DNA from: G020350405 sp964513655
GTDB taxonomy: Bacteria; Planctomycetota; Phycisphaerae; Sedimentisphaerales; Anaerobacaceae
Assembly (NCBI GenBank): GCA_964513655.1
Contig: CAZENQ010000001.1
Span: forward strand, 62,001-126,000
Direction: 5' to 3'
Length of the DNA: 64,000 bases
Of this stretch, positions 35,004 to 43,869 are shown piece after piece. Below the pieces are notes generated by a model. It was not told the origin of the DNA and did not search any database. It saw nothing but the letters and a program-made list of their open reading frames with translations. The first letter of the stretch is position 1; each line of letters opens with the position of its first letter. The translations under genes were made by a program, and so were the position numbers.

Positions 35004-35604
35004 CTTTTGTCTTCGGCGCCAAAAGTTCAACATCACCGTCTTCCAATGTAACAATCCTGCTTATTCGGTTAACTACTACCGAATATGGTCTTTCGTCTTC
35101 GTCGAGCAGGACGATTTTACCGCCGTACTGCCAGCCCGAATGTCCCGCCACAAAATGTACCCTAAATATGTCCTCATCCGTTCCGGTCCAGTCATCAAAC
35201 TGGACATACGAAATCCTGCACTTGTCACCTAACTCATTCGTCAGGATAATCTCCTCTTCCTCCGGAGTCCCGTACAACTCCGGCGAAGTAATCTCACGAA
35301 GCGTATAGCTCTGCTCTGCAATATTAATTATAACACCATATCTCCTGTCGCTCTCGGCAGCAGCACTGACAGCGGACTGCATCGCAGAGACAAACTCGTG
35401 GGCCTGCGCCCTGAACGTGCTCCTCGTGAGCAGACCCGAAAGATTCATCATCGCCAAAAGCACAAACAGCGAAACCAACAAAACCACCACTATCAGCTCG
35501 GTCAGCGTAAAACCTCGGATGCGCCAGTGCGTGGACGAGTAAAAAACCGAATGAGTCAACCCATTGGCACATTTACGCATCTTCGCATTCACGCAGTTAC
35601 GCAT
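34987..35604 (-). CDS. gspH: GspH-like minor pseudopilin
   Basis: About 205 residues from the ATG at 35604; 35580 is an alternative, and neither has a strong Shine-Dalgarno. The prepilin motif is RG/FTLTELIVVVLLVSL. The leader is oddly long (24-32 residues) and repetitive, with ATGCGTAA and GCGTGAATGCG words. The C-terminal part has the GspH-type beta pattern (YGVIINIAEQSYTL, RVHFVAGHSGW). It overlaps gspI by 17 bases. Confidence 0.68.
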   Translation of the reverse strand: MRNCVNAKMRKCANGLTHSVFYSSTHWRIRGFTLTELIVVVLLVSLFVLLAMMNLSGLLTRSTFRAQAHEFVSAMQSAVSAAAESDRRYGVIINIAEQSYTLREITSPELYGTPEEEEIILTNELGDKCRISYVQFDDWTGTDEDIFRVHFVAGHSGWQYGGKIVLLDEDERPYSVVVNRISRIVTLEDGDVELLAPKTKDEVLF

Positions 35605-35611
35605 ATAAAAC

Positions 35612-36055
35612 TCAGAATGCGTCAGTGCTGTACAGGTCGGCATCATAACCCTCACCGCCCTCTTCGCCGTCGGCGCTATAACTCTTAATCACAAATGGCT
35701 TGCCGCTCTCAGGAAATTGCTCATAGACAAAATCATTGCCCCAGGCATCTTTCGGTATCTCCGTAGTCTCCAGATAACCATCAGGCTCATAACCTATAAC
35801 ATCGCTTGGCTGCTCAATGAGTGCCATAAGACCCTCTTCCTCAGTCGGAAACCGGCCCGTGTCCAGCTTAAACTGATTTACCTGCGCATGAAGACTCTTC
35901 AGGTTCGCCTTGGTCGTCGTGACCCGGGCCTTGTCTATCTGCGACGCCACCTTCGTAACCACCAGCGTTGCAAGCAAACCGATGATAATCAGCATCGCCA
36001 TAAGCTCCACCATTGTAAAACCGCTTCTGAATTTTCTCCTTTTTCTCTTTTGCAT
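35612..36055 (-). CDS. gspG: GspG major pseudopilin
   Basis: 147 residues from the ATG at 36055, with GAAAGG upstream; an in-frame TTG at 36136 overlaps gspF. Prepilin motif SG/FTMVELMAMLIIIGLLA, followed by ARVTTTKANLKSLHAQVNQFKLDTGRFP and the C-terminal PKDAWGNDFVYEQFP with an acidic EEGGEGYDAD stretch. These are the calcium-binding and core motifs of GspG, the main subunit of the type II secretion pseudopilus. The -1 residue is Gly, unlike in gspI. Confidence 0.93.
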   Translation of the reverse strand: MQKRKRRKFRSGFTMVELMAMLIIIGLLATLVVTKVASQIDKARVTTTKANLKSLHAQVNQFKLDTGRFPTEEEGLMALIEQPSDVIGYEPDGYLETTEIPKDAWGNDFVYEQFPESGKPFVIKSYSADGEEGGEGYDADLYSTDAF

Positions 36056-36083
36056 CTGCCTTTCACCTCGCAAAAATAATGGC

Positions 36084-37301
36084 CTAAAAGTTACCCGCTG
36101 AAATTTCCAAAATCGGCAGCATCGTCGCCAAAGCAATTACGCCGATTACTACCGCCATAATTATTATAATAAGTGGCTCCACCGCCGCACCTAACCGCTC
36201 AATCACTACATCAGTCGAGGCCTCAAGACTTTCACTGATATTTTTAAGCATCTTCTCCAGCTCCCCGCTCTTCTCTCCAACAGCCACCATATGAGCAATG
36301 GCAGGGTCGATCACACCACTGTCCCGTAGTGGTGTTGCGATATCAGCACCTGCAAGAATCCTTTCACGCGCCTGATTAATCGCTCTTTTCATAAGGCTGT
36401 TGCCGGTGACCTCGGACACAACTCGAAGCGATTCAGCCATCGCAAGGCCGGAACTAAGAAGCGTCGAAAGAGTAGAGGTAAAACGTGAAACAACCCGCTG
36501 TTTTATAAGAGGACCGAACAGAGGAAGTGACAATATAAACTTGTCACGTAAATATGAACCCCGCTCCGTCCTTAGAAAACGCCTAAGACCAAAGACAATC
36601 CCAAAAACTGCCCCAAGCACTACAACCACCCACCAGCTCGTCAGCACGTAGCTGATATTCATCAACTGCTGGGTAATCCACGGCAGTTCCTGACCCGCCC
36701 GCTCAATCTGAAGCGCTATCTTCGGTATCACAAAAGTCGTTAAGAATATAGTCGCCCCTGTACAAGCCAAAATTAGAACACAAGGGTATATCATCGCCGT
36801 TATAATCTTCGACTCTACCCGCTGACGTTTCTCCATAAAACCCGCAATCGTCGAAAAGCTCCCGCCTAAAGAGCCCGTAACCTCACCCACACGCACCATA
36901 CTCACATATATAACATCAAAATAATCACTGTGGTCACTCAAAGCATCCGTAAAAGACTCACCCGTTACAACCCGGTCACGAATATCCGTAAGAGCACTCT
37001 TGAATCTCATATCCGACACTTGCAAAGTAAGCACCGAAAGCGCCTCAGTGAGTTTAATCCCCGAGTTAAGCAGCGTAGCCATCTGTTTGGTAAAATCTAT
37101 GATTTGTGTCTTGCTGCTTCTTGCAAAAATCGAAAGTAATGCCGCCTTGCCTTCTGCGCCGGAACCGACTTCCGCAATGGCGGTAGGATGGATACTCCGG
37201 CCCCTCAACTGCTTTCGCGCAGCATAGGGGCTTTCAGCACTTATCATACCCTTGACCCTCTTGCCGTCCGCTGCTATCGCTGTATAATTGAATCTCGGCA
37301 T
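36084..37301 (-). CDS. gspF: GspF inner-membrane platform protein
   Basis: 405 residues, the family length. N-terminal PRFNYTAIAADGKRVKGMISAE, two GspF domains (about 70-190 and 270-395), each ending in long membrane helices; LLNSGIKLTEALSVL and LLSSGLAMAESLRVV are the paired internal repeats. It forms the polytopic centre of the secretion platform and touches GspE and GspL. It starts 12 bases after gspE and ends 28 bases before gspG. Confidence 0.94.
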   Translation of the reverse strand: MPRFNYTAIAADGKRVKGMISAESPYAARKQLRGRSIHPTAIAEVGSGAEGKAALLSIFARSSKTQIIDFTKQMATLLNSGIKLTEALSVLTLQVSDMRFKSALTDIRDRVVTGESFTDALSDHSDYFDVIYVSMVRVGEVTGSLGGSFSTIAGFMEKRQRVESKIITAMIYPCVLILACTGATIFLTTFVIPKIALQIERAGQELPWITQQLMNISYVLTSWWVVVVLGAVFGIVFGLRRFLRTERGSYLRDKFILSLPLFGPLIKQRVVSRFTSTLSTLLSSGLAMAESLRVVSEVTGNSLMKRAINQARERILAGADIATPLRDSGVIDPAIAHMVAVGEKSGELEKMLKNISESLEASTDVVIERLGAAVEPLIIIIMAVVIGVIALATMLPILEISAGNF

Positions 37302-37313
37302 AAACTCCTGACC

Positions 37314-39038
37314 TTACATCACATCCGCCTGCGTAACCCTCAATACTTCCGCAATAGTGGTTACACCCGCAAGCACCTTCCGCGTACCGTCCATTCGAAG
37401 CGTCTGAAGGCCCGCATTAAGGGCGGACTTTTTTACAACTCCCGCACTTTCCCTTTTGTATATCAGGTCCTGGACTTCTTCATCAATAAGCATCAATTCA
37501 TAGACCCCGGTTCGGCCGCGGTAACCTGTCTGAAAACATCTGTCACAGCCTGCACCAACAAAAAAACGCCCACCACCTTCACCAAGACCGCTCAATCCGG
37601 CATCCGAACTGTCAAGACCAAGTTCCCTTAATTCCCGAGCCGTAGGTTCATATGCCTGTCTGCAATCCGGGCAGACCTTTCGCACCAGTCTTTGAGCCAT
37701 TATAGCAATCAATGACGAACTTGCCAGGTATGGTTCGACGCCCAGGTCCAAAAGCCGGCTCACCGCACCCGCAGAGTCGTTTGTGTGCAGTGTGCTGAAA
37801 ACCAAATGTCCTGTCAGTGAAGATTGTATCGCCATCCGCGCCGTCTCAATATCTCGAACTTCACCAACCATTATAACATCCGGGTCCTGACGCAATACGT
37901 GGCGCAGTGACGTCGCGAAAGTCATACCTTTTTTGCTCGCAACCTGAATCTGACTGATTCCTTCAATTTGATATTCGATGGGGTCCTCTATCGTTATAAC
38001 ATTCTTCTCCGCTGAATTAATCCTGTTCAGACACGCGTAAAGAGTGGTACTTTTTCCGCTGCCGGTCGGACCCGTCACAAAAATCACCCCATGCGAGCGG
38101 TTCAGCAATGAATCGAACCTGTTTAAATCACCCTCCCAAAGACCAAGTTCATCCAACGCGAAAAGACCTGTGCTCTTATCCAGAATTCGCAGCACGCTGC
38201 GCTCACCGTAGCTGGTCGGAACGGTGCTGATACGCAGATCAACTTCGCGATGGCCCAGTCGAACGCTGCACCTGCCGTCCTGCGGCAGCCGACGCTCCGC
38301 AATGTCCATACCCGCCATAACCTTGATACGTGAGATAATCAAAGGCAGAACATTTCGGTTCAAGCTCAGAACGTCATATAAAATACCATCAATGCGGTAG
38401 CGAATCTGAATCTTTGCCTCGTAAGGGTGAACGTGAATATCACTGGCCCTCAATTGTAAGGCACGAAAAAGGATATCATTGACCAGTCTAATGAGCGGCG
38501 GACGATTCACCACGTCAAGCAAATCATCCGACGTGGTCACCTCGTCAACTAATTGGTCGAGATTTTGAGAATCCAGTTCCTCTGCTACCTCCTCGATAAC
38601 AGTACTCCTCTGTTCATACGCAACATCTATTACAGCCGTAATAGTGGTGCGGGTCGATATCGCCGGCTTGACCGGCATCCCCGTCATCTTCGAGACATTA
38701 TCCAGTGCATTCGAATCCAAAGGCTTCGACAAAACCACCGTAAGCTCACCGTCATCGTCGTCGGTTTTTATCCCGATAAGATAATGGTGCTGGGCGTAGG
38801 CAGCCGGAACTGCTTCCACGAACTCCGCGGGCACAGCCTTCACAGGTATCTCATCCAGAAACTCACGCCCAAGGGCAGCCGCAAATAGCCTTAAAACCGA
38901 CTCCTCAGTAAAGTACGGACAGCGAAGAAGTGCCTCATCAAGCCGGTCGCCCTCTTGATTATTCTCCAGAAATTCCGCCAATTGCTCCGCATCAACCAGA
39001 CCGGTACGCTTGGCAGTTTGTACCAATAAATCTTTCAT
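37314..39038 (-). CDS. gspE: GspE secretion ATPase
   Basis: 574 residues from the ATG at 39038, preceded by AAGG; the TTG at 39077 is less likely. N1E-type N-terminal domain, then Walker A GPTGSGKSTT, Asp box ITIEDPIEYQ, Walker B DVIMVGEVRDIETARMA and His box TGHLVFSTLHTND. A tetracysteine zinc motif (CPDC ... CDRC) sits in the C-terminal part. It powers pseudopilus assembly. The two CxxC pairs are about 40 residues apart with a Gly-rich insert, typical of GspE/PilB. Confidence 0.95.
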   Translation of the reverse strand: MKDLLVQTAKRTGLVDAEQLAEFLENNQEGDRLDEALLRCPYFTEESVLRLFAAALGREFLDEIPVKAVPAEFVEAVPAAYAQHHYLIGIKTDDDDGELTVVLSKPLDSNALDNVSKMTGMPVKPAISTRTTITAVIDVAYEQRSTVIEEVAEELDSQNLDQLVDEVTTSDDLLDVVNRPPLIRLVNDILFRALQLRASDIHVHPYEAKIQIRYRIDGILYDVLSLNRNVLPLIISRIKVMAGMDIAERRLPQDGRCSVRLGHREVDLRISTVPTSYGERSVLRILDKSTGLFALDELGLWEGDLNRFDSLLNRSHGVIFVTGPTGSGKSTTLYACLNRINSAEKNVITIEDPIEYQIEGISQIQVASKKGMTFATSLRHVLRQDPDVIMVGEVRDIETARMAIQSSLTGHLVFSTLHTNDSAGAVSRLLDLGVEPYLASSSLIAIMAQRLVRKVCPDCRQAYEPTARELRELGLDSSDAGLSGLGEGGGRFFVGAGCDRCFQTGYRGRTGVYELMLIDEEVQDLIYKRESAGVVKKSALNAGLQTLRMDGTRKVLAGVTTIAEVLRVTQADVM

Positions 39039-39143
39039 AGACCTTATTTTATACGAAAAATTAATGCCGATGGCCAAAAAAACCCAAAACCAAAACCCAT
39101 GATCCTACATTTCGGCTTTTAACCGCGGATTCCAGGCCTTGAC

Positions 39144-42100
39144 CTATTCCTCCTCCAGAACATGCAGCGGATCCATCGGCTTGGGTTTTAGGCCCGGCCA
39201 ATCCTCATAACTCTGGAATTTTTCTTCAAATTTCTCAAACGCAACTCTGTTCCGTTGTGATATTCTCTCCAACTCCGGCAGGCCGACGAAAGCTTCATCT
39301 GGCCTGAGGATATTGGCTTTAACAAATATATAAAGCTTAGAGTCGCGAGCACTGTTAGCGGTACTTCTGAAAAGGCCCCCAACAATGGGGATATCTCCCA
39401 GAATGGGTACTTTTGTGCCGCCTTTTACCTGGTTTAGCTTAATCAGCCCGCCCAGAATTATCGTCCGACCATCAGGAACAGTGACCACCGTATTGATGTT
39501 GCTTGCGACAGTATCCGGAGGAGAACCCGTCGCGGGAGTTTCGCCAAAATCAGTCCTGTCTAATTCCACTTCCAACAAGAGCAAATCCCCTTCGCTGATA
39601 TTCGGCGTTATCGTAAGGGTAATGCCAGCCGTGTGGGCTTGGAATGAGGTACTTATTTGCGGGCTACCTTGGTCTGGCACGATAACAGACTCTATTTTAA
39701 CATTGGTTGTGTCGGTAGTTTTAATTGTGCCGTTTTGTCCGTCGTTAACAAGAATCTTTGGTTTTGCAAGGACCCGGCCGTAGCTTTTGGTTTGCATGGC
39801 GGTCAATAAAGCCTGAATATGGGCATCACTGTAGAAACCTTCCGCTGTACTTGATACTGGAGAAGAAAACGCTTCGCTGGCACTGCCGACAAAGGGGGCA
39901 ACCGCGCCAACTACGTCCATCGCTCCGCCAATTTGAAGTTTGGGGAATTTGGTGGCGAGCTGTAAATCGAGGTCAAAAAGGTCCGTCCTGCTGACTTCGA
40001 CAAGCGTTACATCGATAAGCACTTGTGGTCTTCTGCGGTCAAGGGTCTTTATTAAACTCCCTATCCATTCCTGGTTCTTCCTGCTCGCATACACAATAAG
40101 CGAAAAAGTATTCTCATCAGGAACAATGACAATGTCCTCTTCTATTTTCTTTACCGTTTTTTCAATCTTGCCTTCCTTGTCTTTTACGGTCTCCTGAATA
40201 AGTTTATCAAGCACCGCCGCCAAATCTTCAGGTTTTTGGTTCTCAAGCGAATAAATCTCATAAGGTATTGCCTGTTGGATAGTCTCGCTGTCTACATACC
40301 CTATAATCATAGCGATTTGCGCGTGCTGCTCGCCCGTCGCGTTAACCAAAAGTGAGTTCGTCGTCTCAATCACTATCACCTGCGGCTCTTCCACAAGCGG
40401 CTCCGTCGCCCCGGCTGCCGTCGGCGCAGGCCTAGCGGCCGCGGGCTTGGCTGCCTTACTTCGGGCTGGCGCCCTCCTCGCCGCCGGCCGGCCGGTCGCG
40501 GCCCCGATTATACCAAGCTCTGCCAGCTTCTCCCGCACCTCATCGGCTCCAACATGCTGTATCTCGTACAGACGCAGAGCCCGCAGGTCCTGCTTCTCCA
40601 CATCAAGTGCATCTATCAACCCATCAACAACAGCTAATTGGTCTTCAAAACCTATCATCAGGATGCGGTTCGTTCTTTCGTCAGCATCGAGATAAACTTC
40701 TGGTACCCCCGGAGCCGGAGCCGCAGCCTTGGGTTTCGGCTTCGGAGCCCGCCGGCCGCGAGCAGGCGGCTTTGCCGCTGGTCGCGCCGCGGGTGCCCCA
40801 ATAGTAATCGATACCGTTCCAAGCTGCTCAGCAAGGGTCTTCACCTTAGGAGCAAGCGTCTCCGCCATAGTGTATTGCAGCTGCCTGAACCTGAATCGCT
40901 TCGGCCTGCCCGGCACATCCACCATCGCCAAAAGCTCCTCTACACGCCCCATCCGATAGGCATAGGCAGTAACGATAAGTGTTCCCGTCTCCGGAATCGG
41001 CGTAATGTCTGCACCCAGCTTCATACCAGTCAGCAGATTCTGTGCGCTTGCCGTATCTATATGCTGTAGCCTAAATACACGGGTAACGGTCACATCCCCA
41101 AGCCGAATCCTGTCCTCCTCCGTCCGCAACAAAGCTGGGTCAATGTTAAGTACCTCCGCCGCAGGAACTATCGTGACAAGATTGCCCTTCCGACTCATCA
41201 CAAAGTCCCTGAACTTTAGCACCGACTCAAGGAGAGGATACAGGTCCCTGACCTTAATACGCCCCTGCAGTTTCAGCGTAACCTCCCCTTTTACCTTCGC
41301 AGGGTCGTACATATAATCAAGATTCAGATACTTGCCAACCAAATCCAGAAGGTCAATAATATTCAGCTTCTCCGGCAAATCCAGCTCAAGCATCTCTTCG
41401 CCGGTCGTTACAGTCTCAGGCTCATATGACCATATCTTCTTCGGCTCCGCCTCAACAACTTCTTCCGGTTCCTCAAGCTCAACCTCAACCGCTGCCTCTT
41501 CTAAAACAGGCTCAACTGGAGGTCCCGGCTCCGGCTCCTCAGCAACCTCTTCAACTTCCGGCTCCACAAAATTAGGTTCAGTCGGCACCTTTGCCTCAGC
41601 AATCCGCCGGGCCTCCTCGTCAGCCTTTTCCTCAGCCTCGGCAAGCGACTTAAGAAGCCCGTTGAAAAGCTCCTCTGCTTCGTAATCTCTTACTTCAGGC
41701 TCAACCTCTGCAACTTCACGAGAAGCCTTCCCCTCTTTCTTTGCAAGTTCCGCCTCCGGCATTGCCTCTAATTTTGGCACCTCTACCTGCTTCGGTTCTT
41801 CTATTGCAGAAATAATTCTTTCAAGCTGCTCAGCCGGGGCTACTACCACAACTGCGCCATTGTGCATGTCTATTATTGCCTTGACTCCCGTGGCACGACT
41901 TGGCGGCTCAGAAAACGTACCAATCGATATCTTGCCGACCTTCGCCGCAATCTGCTCATTAGATGGCAGCTTCTTGGCCTCCGAGCCGGGCAAAATAGCC
42001 TTTATGACAAAATGCTCCTCCGCATCAACCAGCCCCAAAATGACACTTGCCTTCAACAGCTCCTCCGGCTCGGCCGTCACCAAAAGCGCCTTCGCTCCGG

Positions 42101-42317
42101 GAAGCTGCGAAACTGTGCCGATTCCGAGCTCGGCCAGATATTCTTTGCCCCGCTCGGCTGAGATGTGCCTTAACGAAAACACCCTGTATCGCGGCAGCGC
42201 AGATGCCTCTTGCTTTTCCGCAGCGAAAACAAAACCGCCTGTCAGAAAAATACTTACCGCAAAAACATAAATAGCCCTACCATAGCCACGGTTATAAAAC
42301 CGCCGTCCAACTAACAT
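39144..42317 (-). CDS. gspD: GspD/PilQ-family outer-membrane secretin with unusual linkers
   Basis: 1057 residues (GspD is usually ~650-750). GGAG is placed six bases from the ATG. A signal peptide is followed by N-domain-like repeats, a long Glu/Pro/Val-rich acidic linker (about 195-300), further N domains, an Ala/Pro/Lys/Arg linker (about 525-555) and a second one (about 645-680). The secretin domain lies near the C-terminus (VLAKPKILVNDGQNGTIKTT, VPDGRTIILGGLIK). It forms the outer-membrane gate. The linkers explain most of the extra length. Confidence 0.9.
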   Translation of the reverse strand: MLVGRRFYNRGYGRAIYVFAVSIFLTGGFVFAAEKQEASALPRYRVFSLRHISAERGKEYLAELGIGTVSQLPGAKALLVTAEPEELLKASVILGLVDAEEHFVIKAILPGSEAKKLPSNEQIAAKVGKISIGTFSEPPSRATGVKAIIDMHNGAVVVVAPAEQLERIISAIEEPKQVEVPKLEAMPEAELAKKEGKASREVAEVEPEVRDYEAEELFNGLLKSLAEAEEKADEEARRIAEAKVPTEPNFVEPEVEEVAEEPEPGPPVEPVLEEAAVEVELEEPEEVVEAEPKKIWSYEPETVTTGEEMLELDLPEKLNIIDLLDLVGKYLNLDYMYDPAKVKGEVTLKLQGRIKVRDLYPLLESVLKFRDFVMSRKGNLVTIVPAAEVLNIDPALLRTEEDRIRLGDVTVTRVFRLQHIDTASAQNLLTGMKLGADITPIPETGTLIVTAYAYRMGRVEELLAMVDVPGRPKRFRFRQLQYTMAETLAPKVKTLAEQLGTVSITIGAPAARPAAKPPARGRRAPKPKPKAAAPAPGVPEVYLDADERTNRILMIGFEDQLAVVDGLIDALDVEKQDLRALRLYEIQHVGADEVREKLAELGIIGAATGRPAARRAPARSKAAKPAAARPAPTAAGATEPLVEEPQVIVIETTNSLLVNATGEQHAQIAMIIGYVDSETIQQAIPYEIYSLENQKPEDLAAVLDKLIQETVKDKEGKIEKTVKKIEEDIVIVPDENTFSLIVYASRKNQEWIGSLIKTLDRRRPQVLIDVTLVEVSRTDLFDLDLQLATKFPKLQIGGAMDVVGAVAPFVGSASEAFSSPVSSTAEGFYSDAHIQALLTAMQTKSYGRVLAKPKILVNDGQNGTIKTTDTTNVKIESVIVPDQGSPQISTSFQAHTAGITLTITPNISEGDLLLLEVELDRTDFGETPATGSPPDTVASNINTVVTVPDGRTIILGGLIKLNQVKGGTKVPILGDIPIVGGLFRSTANSARDSKLYIFVKANILRPDEAFVGLPELERISQRNRVAFEKFEEKFQSYEDWPGLKPKPMDPLHVLEEE

Positions 42318-42848
42318 AAGTCACTCCGAAATCTGCCGACCGCTTCTTGCCGGTTCGGATCCACGTTACCAGCGCTGCCAAAATGCAACCACTTGTAAAA
42401 TCGCAACCCTTGCCAAAATAAGAATCTACGCATCTGAAAGCCTGTTAAAGTAATTATCGGGCCCACTACTCGAAAACAAACTAAGTAAATCCTTTTTTTA
42501 CAAGCCCTTATGTAAATATTCACCTAAATCTCAAACTCCATCTTACACCAGCCACCTAATTAATAAGACATAGATAACGCCAAAAAGTTCCCCATTTTCA
42601 GCCTAAAATCTGCCCGTCTATGCGGCCATCAAAATGCTTTTTTTGCCTTCTCCGCCTCTCTGACGCGGTCCCCCCTGCCAATAATCCTGAAAAACGGCAA
42701 AAGGCCCATTCAAACAGACAAATAAACAGGCCTTAGTTTGTGCTAAATTTAGGTGCACTACTCCACTTGTATGGTTCGATTTAAGTGCGCACGAGATGCT
42801 TATTCTGTTGCTTAATATCGGCCTTCTTATTGTCCCCGTTTGCCGGAA
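42318..42848 (-). other. 531-base gap between the GspC-like gene and gspD
   Basis: No convincing gene. A weak minus-strand hairpin (AGGCC/GGCCTT pair with ~25-base loop, about 42700-42735, then TTTT) might end the upstream transcript. Nearer gspD a short minus frame (about 42434-42311), starting MRRFLFWQG, ends by overlapping the gspD ATG. It may be a chance frame or a leader peptide. The size of the gap and the possible terminator suggest that gspD has its own promoter, which I could not pinpoint. Confidence 0.4.
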
Positions 42849-43850
42849 CTATTCTGACTCTGGACTGTTCGCCTCACCTAGGTTAACATCATTCAGATCT
42901 ACGTTCTTCAAGTTCGGTTCGCTCAGGTTTGCATCAACTTCAATTTTACCATCCCGTGCACGGTTCCTATCCCGCCGACTCTCTCTTAACCTTTCGCCTA
43001 AACGCCCCAGTCGCCTCGCCTCTTCATCACCCACACGCATAGCTTCCAACTCAGCCACAGCCCTTTCCACCCGAGCCTCTTCCTCCAACCTCCGCCCCCT
43101 AGCCTGCGGTGCACCCAAGAGGCCTTTTCGCCGCGCCTCGGCCCATTCCTCATCTGAAAGCGTAGCTTCGAGTTCGGCAAACATCCTCTCCAATACCGCC
43201 TCTTCTTCAGCGCTTATCGGCGAGTCTTCTGTGCTCGTAATGCTGGCAACCGCTTTTTCTTCAGCGCTTACCGGCGAGTCTTCTGCGCTCGTTATGCGGG
43301 CATCGGATACAGAGCCTTTAACCAGACTCCTCTTTTTAGGCCTCTTAACTTCAAGCTCAAAAGTCCTTTTGCCGTCCCGAACTACTACAACGGCGTCTTT
43401 TATCTGCTCAATTACCAAATGCCCAACCTCACTGGATTGCCTGACCCAGCGAAAACCCTCGCCAGGCTCATCGATCAATGCCAGCGAAAGCTCCGGACGT
43501 AACGCATAATAACTGGTACCCACAAGGCTAAATTTGGCCGAAACAGGCGCACGAGGCCGCGGTGCACTGCCAGCTCTTTCACGGGGCGCACGACGAGGTG
43601 GAGTTTTCGGCTTGGGAGGATTCAGATATAATCCAAACGCCTCCGCCGCCTTTACAAGCGGCGAGACCTGGCTCTCGCTTTTTGTGCCCGTCTGGCCTTT
43701 CGCCTTCTTGAAATTCTCTATCGCGCTGGGAGAACCTAAAAATTGCTCGGCCCCTTCATCACTGCGAACCCCAAAAACCGCAGGCAAAACAAAAAAAACG
43801 ACCGCCAAAACCACCGCTAAAACACTTGTTATTCGCAAAGTCTTTATCAT
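42849..43850 (-). CDS. gspC: GspC-like protein of the type II secretion system
   Basis: 333 residues from the ATG at 43850, with GAAGG upstream. One membrane segment (about 5-28), a Pro/Arg-rich linker, then a small domain (LVGTSYYALRPELSLALID...GHLVIEQIKDAVVVV, about 107-170) that fits the HR domain by which GspC binds GspD. After it comes an acidic helical tail containing an 18-residue direct duplication and an Asn-Asp-Val-type ending (VDLNDVNLGEANSPE). The call rests on topology, the HR-like pattern and position before gspD. Confidence 0.58.
   Translation of the reverse strand: MIKTLRITSVLAVVLAVVFFVLPAVFGVRSDEGAEQFLGSPSAIENFKKAKGQTGTKSESQVSPLVKAAEAFGLYLNPPKPKTPPRRAPRERAGSAPRPRAPVSAKFSLVGTSYYALRPELSLALIDEPGEGFRWVRQSSEVGHLVIEQIKDAVVVVRDGKRTFELEVKRPKKRSLVKGSVSDARITSAEDSPVSAEEKAVASITSTEDSPISAEEEAVLERMFAELEATLSDEEWAEARRKGLLGAPQARGRRLEEEARVERAVAELEAMRVGDEEARRLGRLGERLRESRRDRNRARDGKIEVDANLSEPNLKNVDLNDVNLGEANSPESE
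43204..43297 (-). repeat. 54-base direct duplication inside the GspC-like gene
   Basis: TCTTCAGCGCTTA and the following ~27 bases occur at 43204-43243 and again at 43258-43297 with four to six substitutions. This encodes two copies of ITS-x-EDSP-x-SAEE at an 18-residue spacing. Substitutions between copies are mostly silent or conservative (V/I), so the repeated peptide is probably under selection. Confidence 0.8.
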
Positions 43851-43869
43851 ATTAGTCCTTCGGGCCTTC

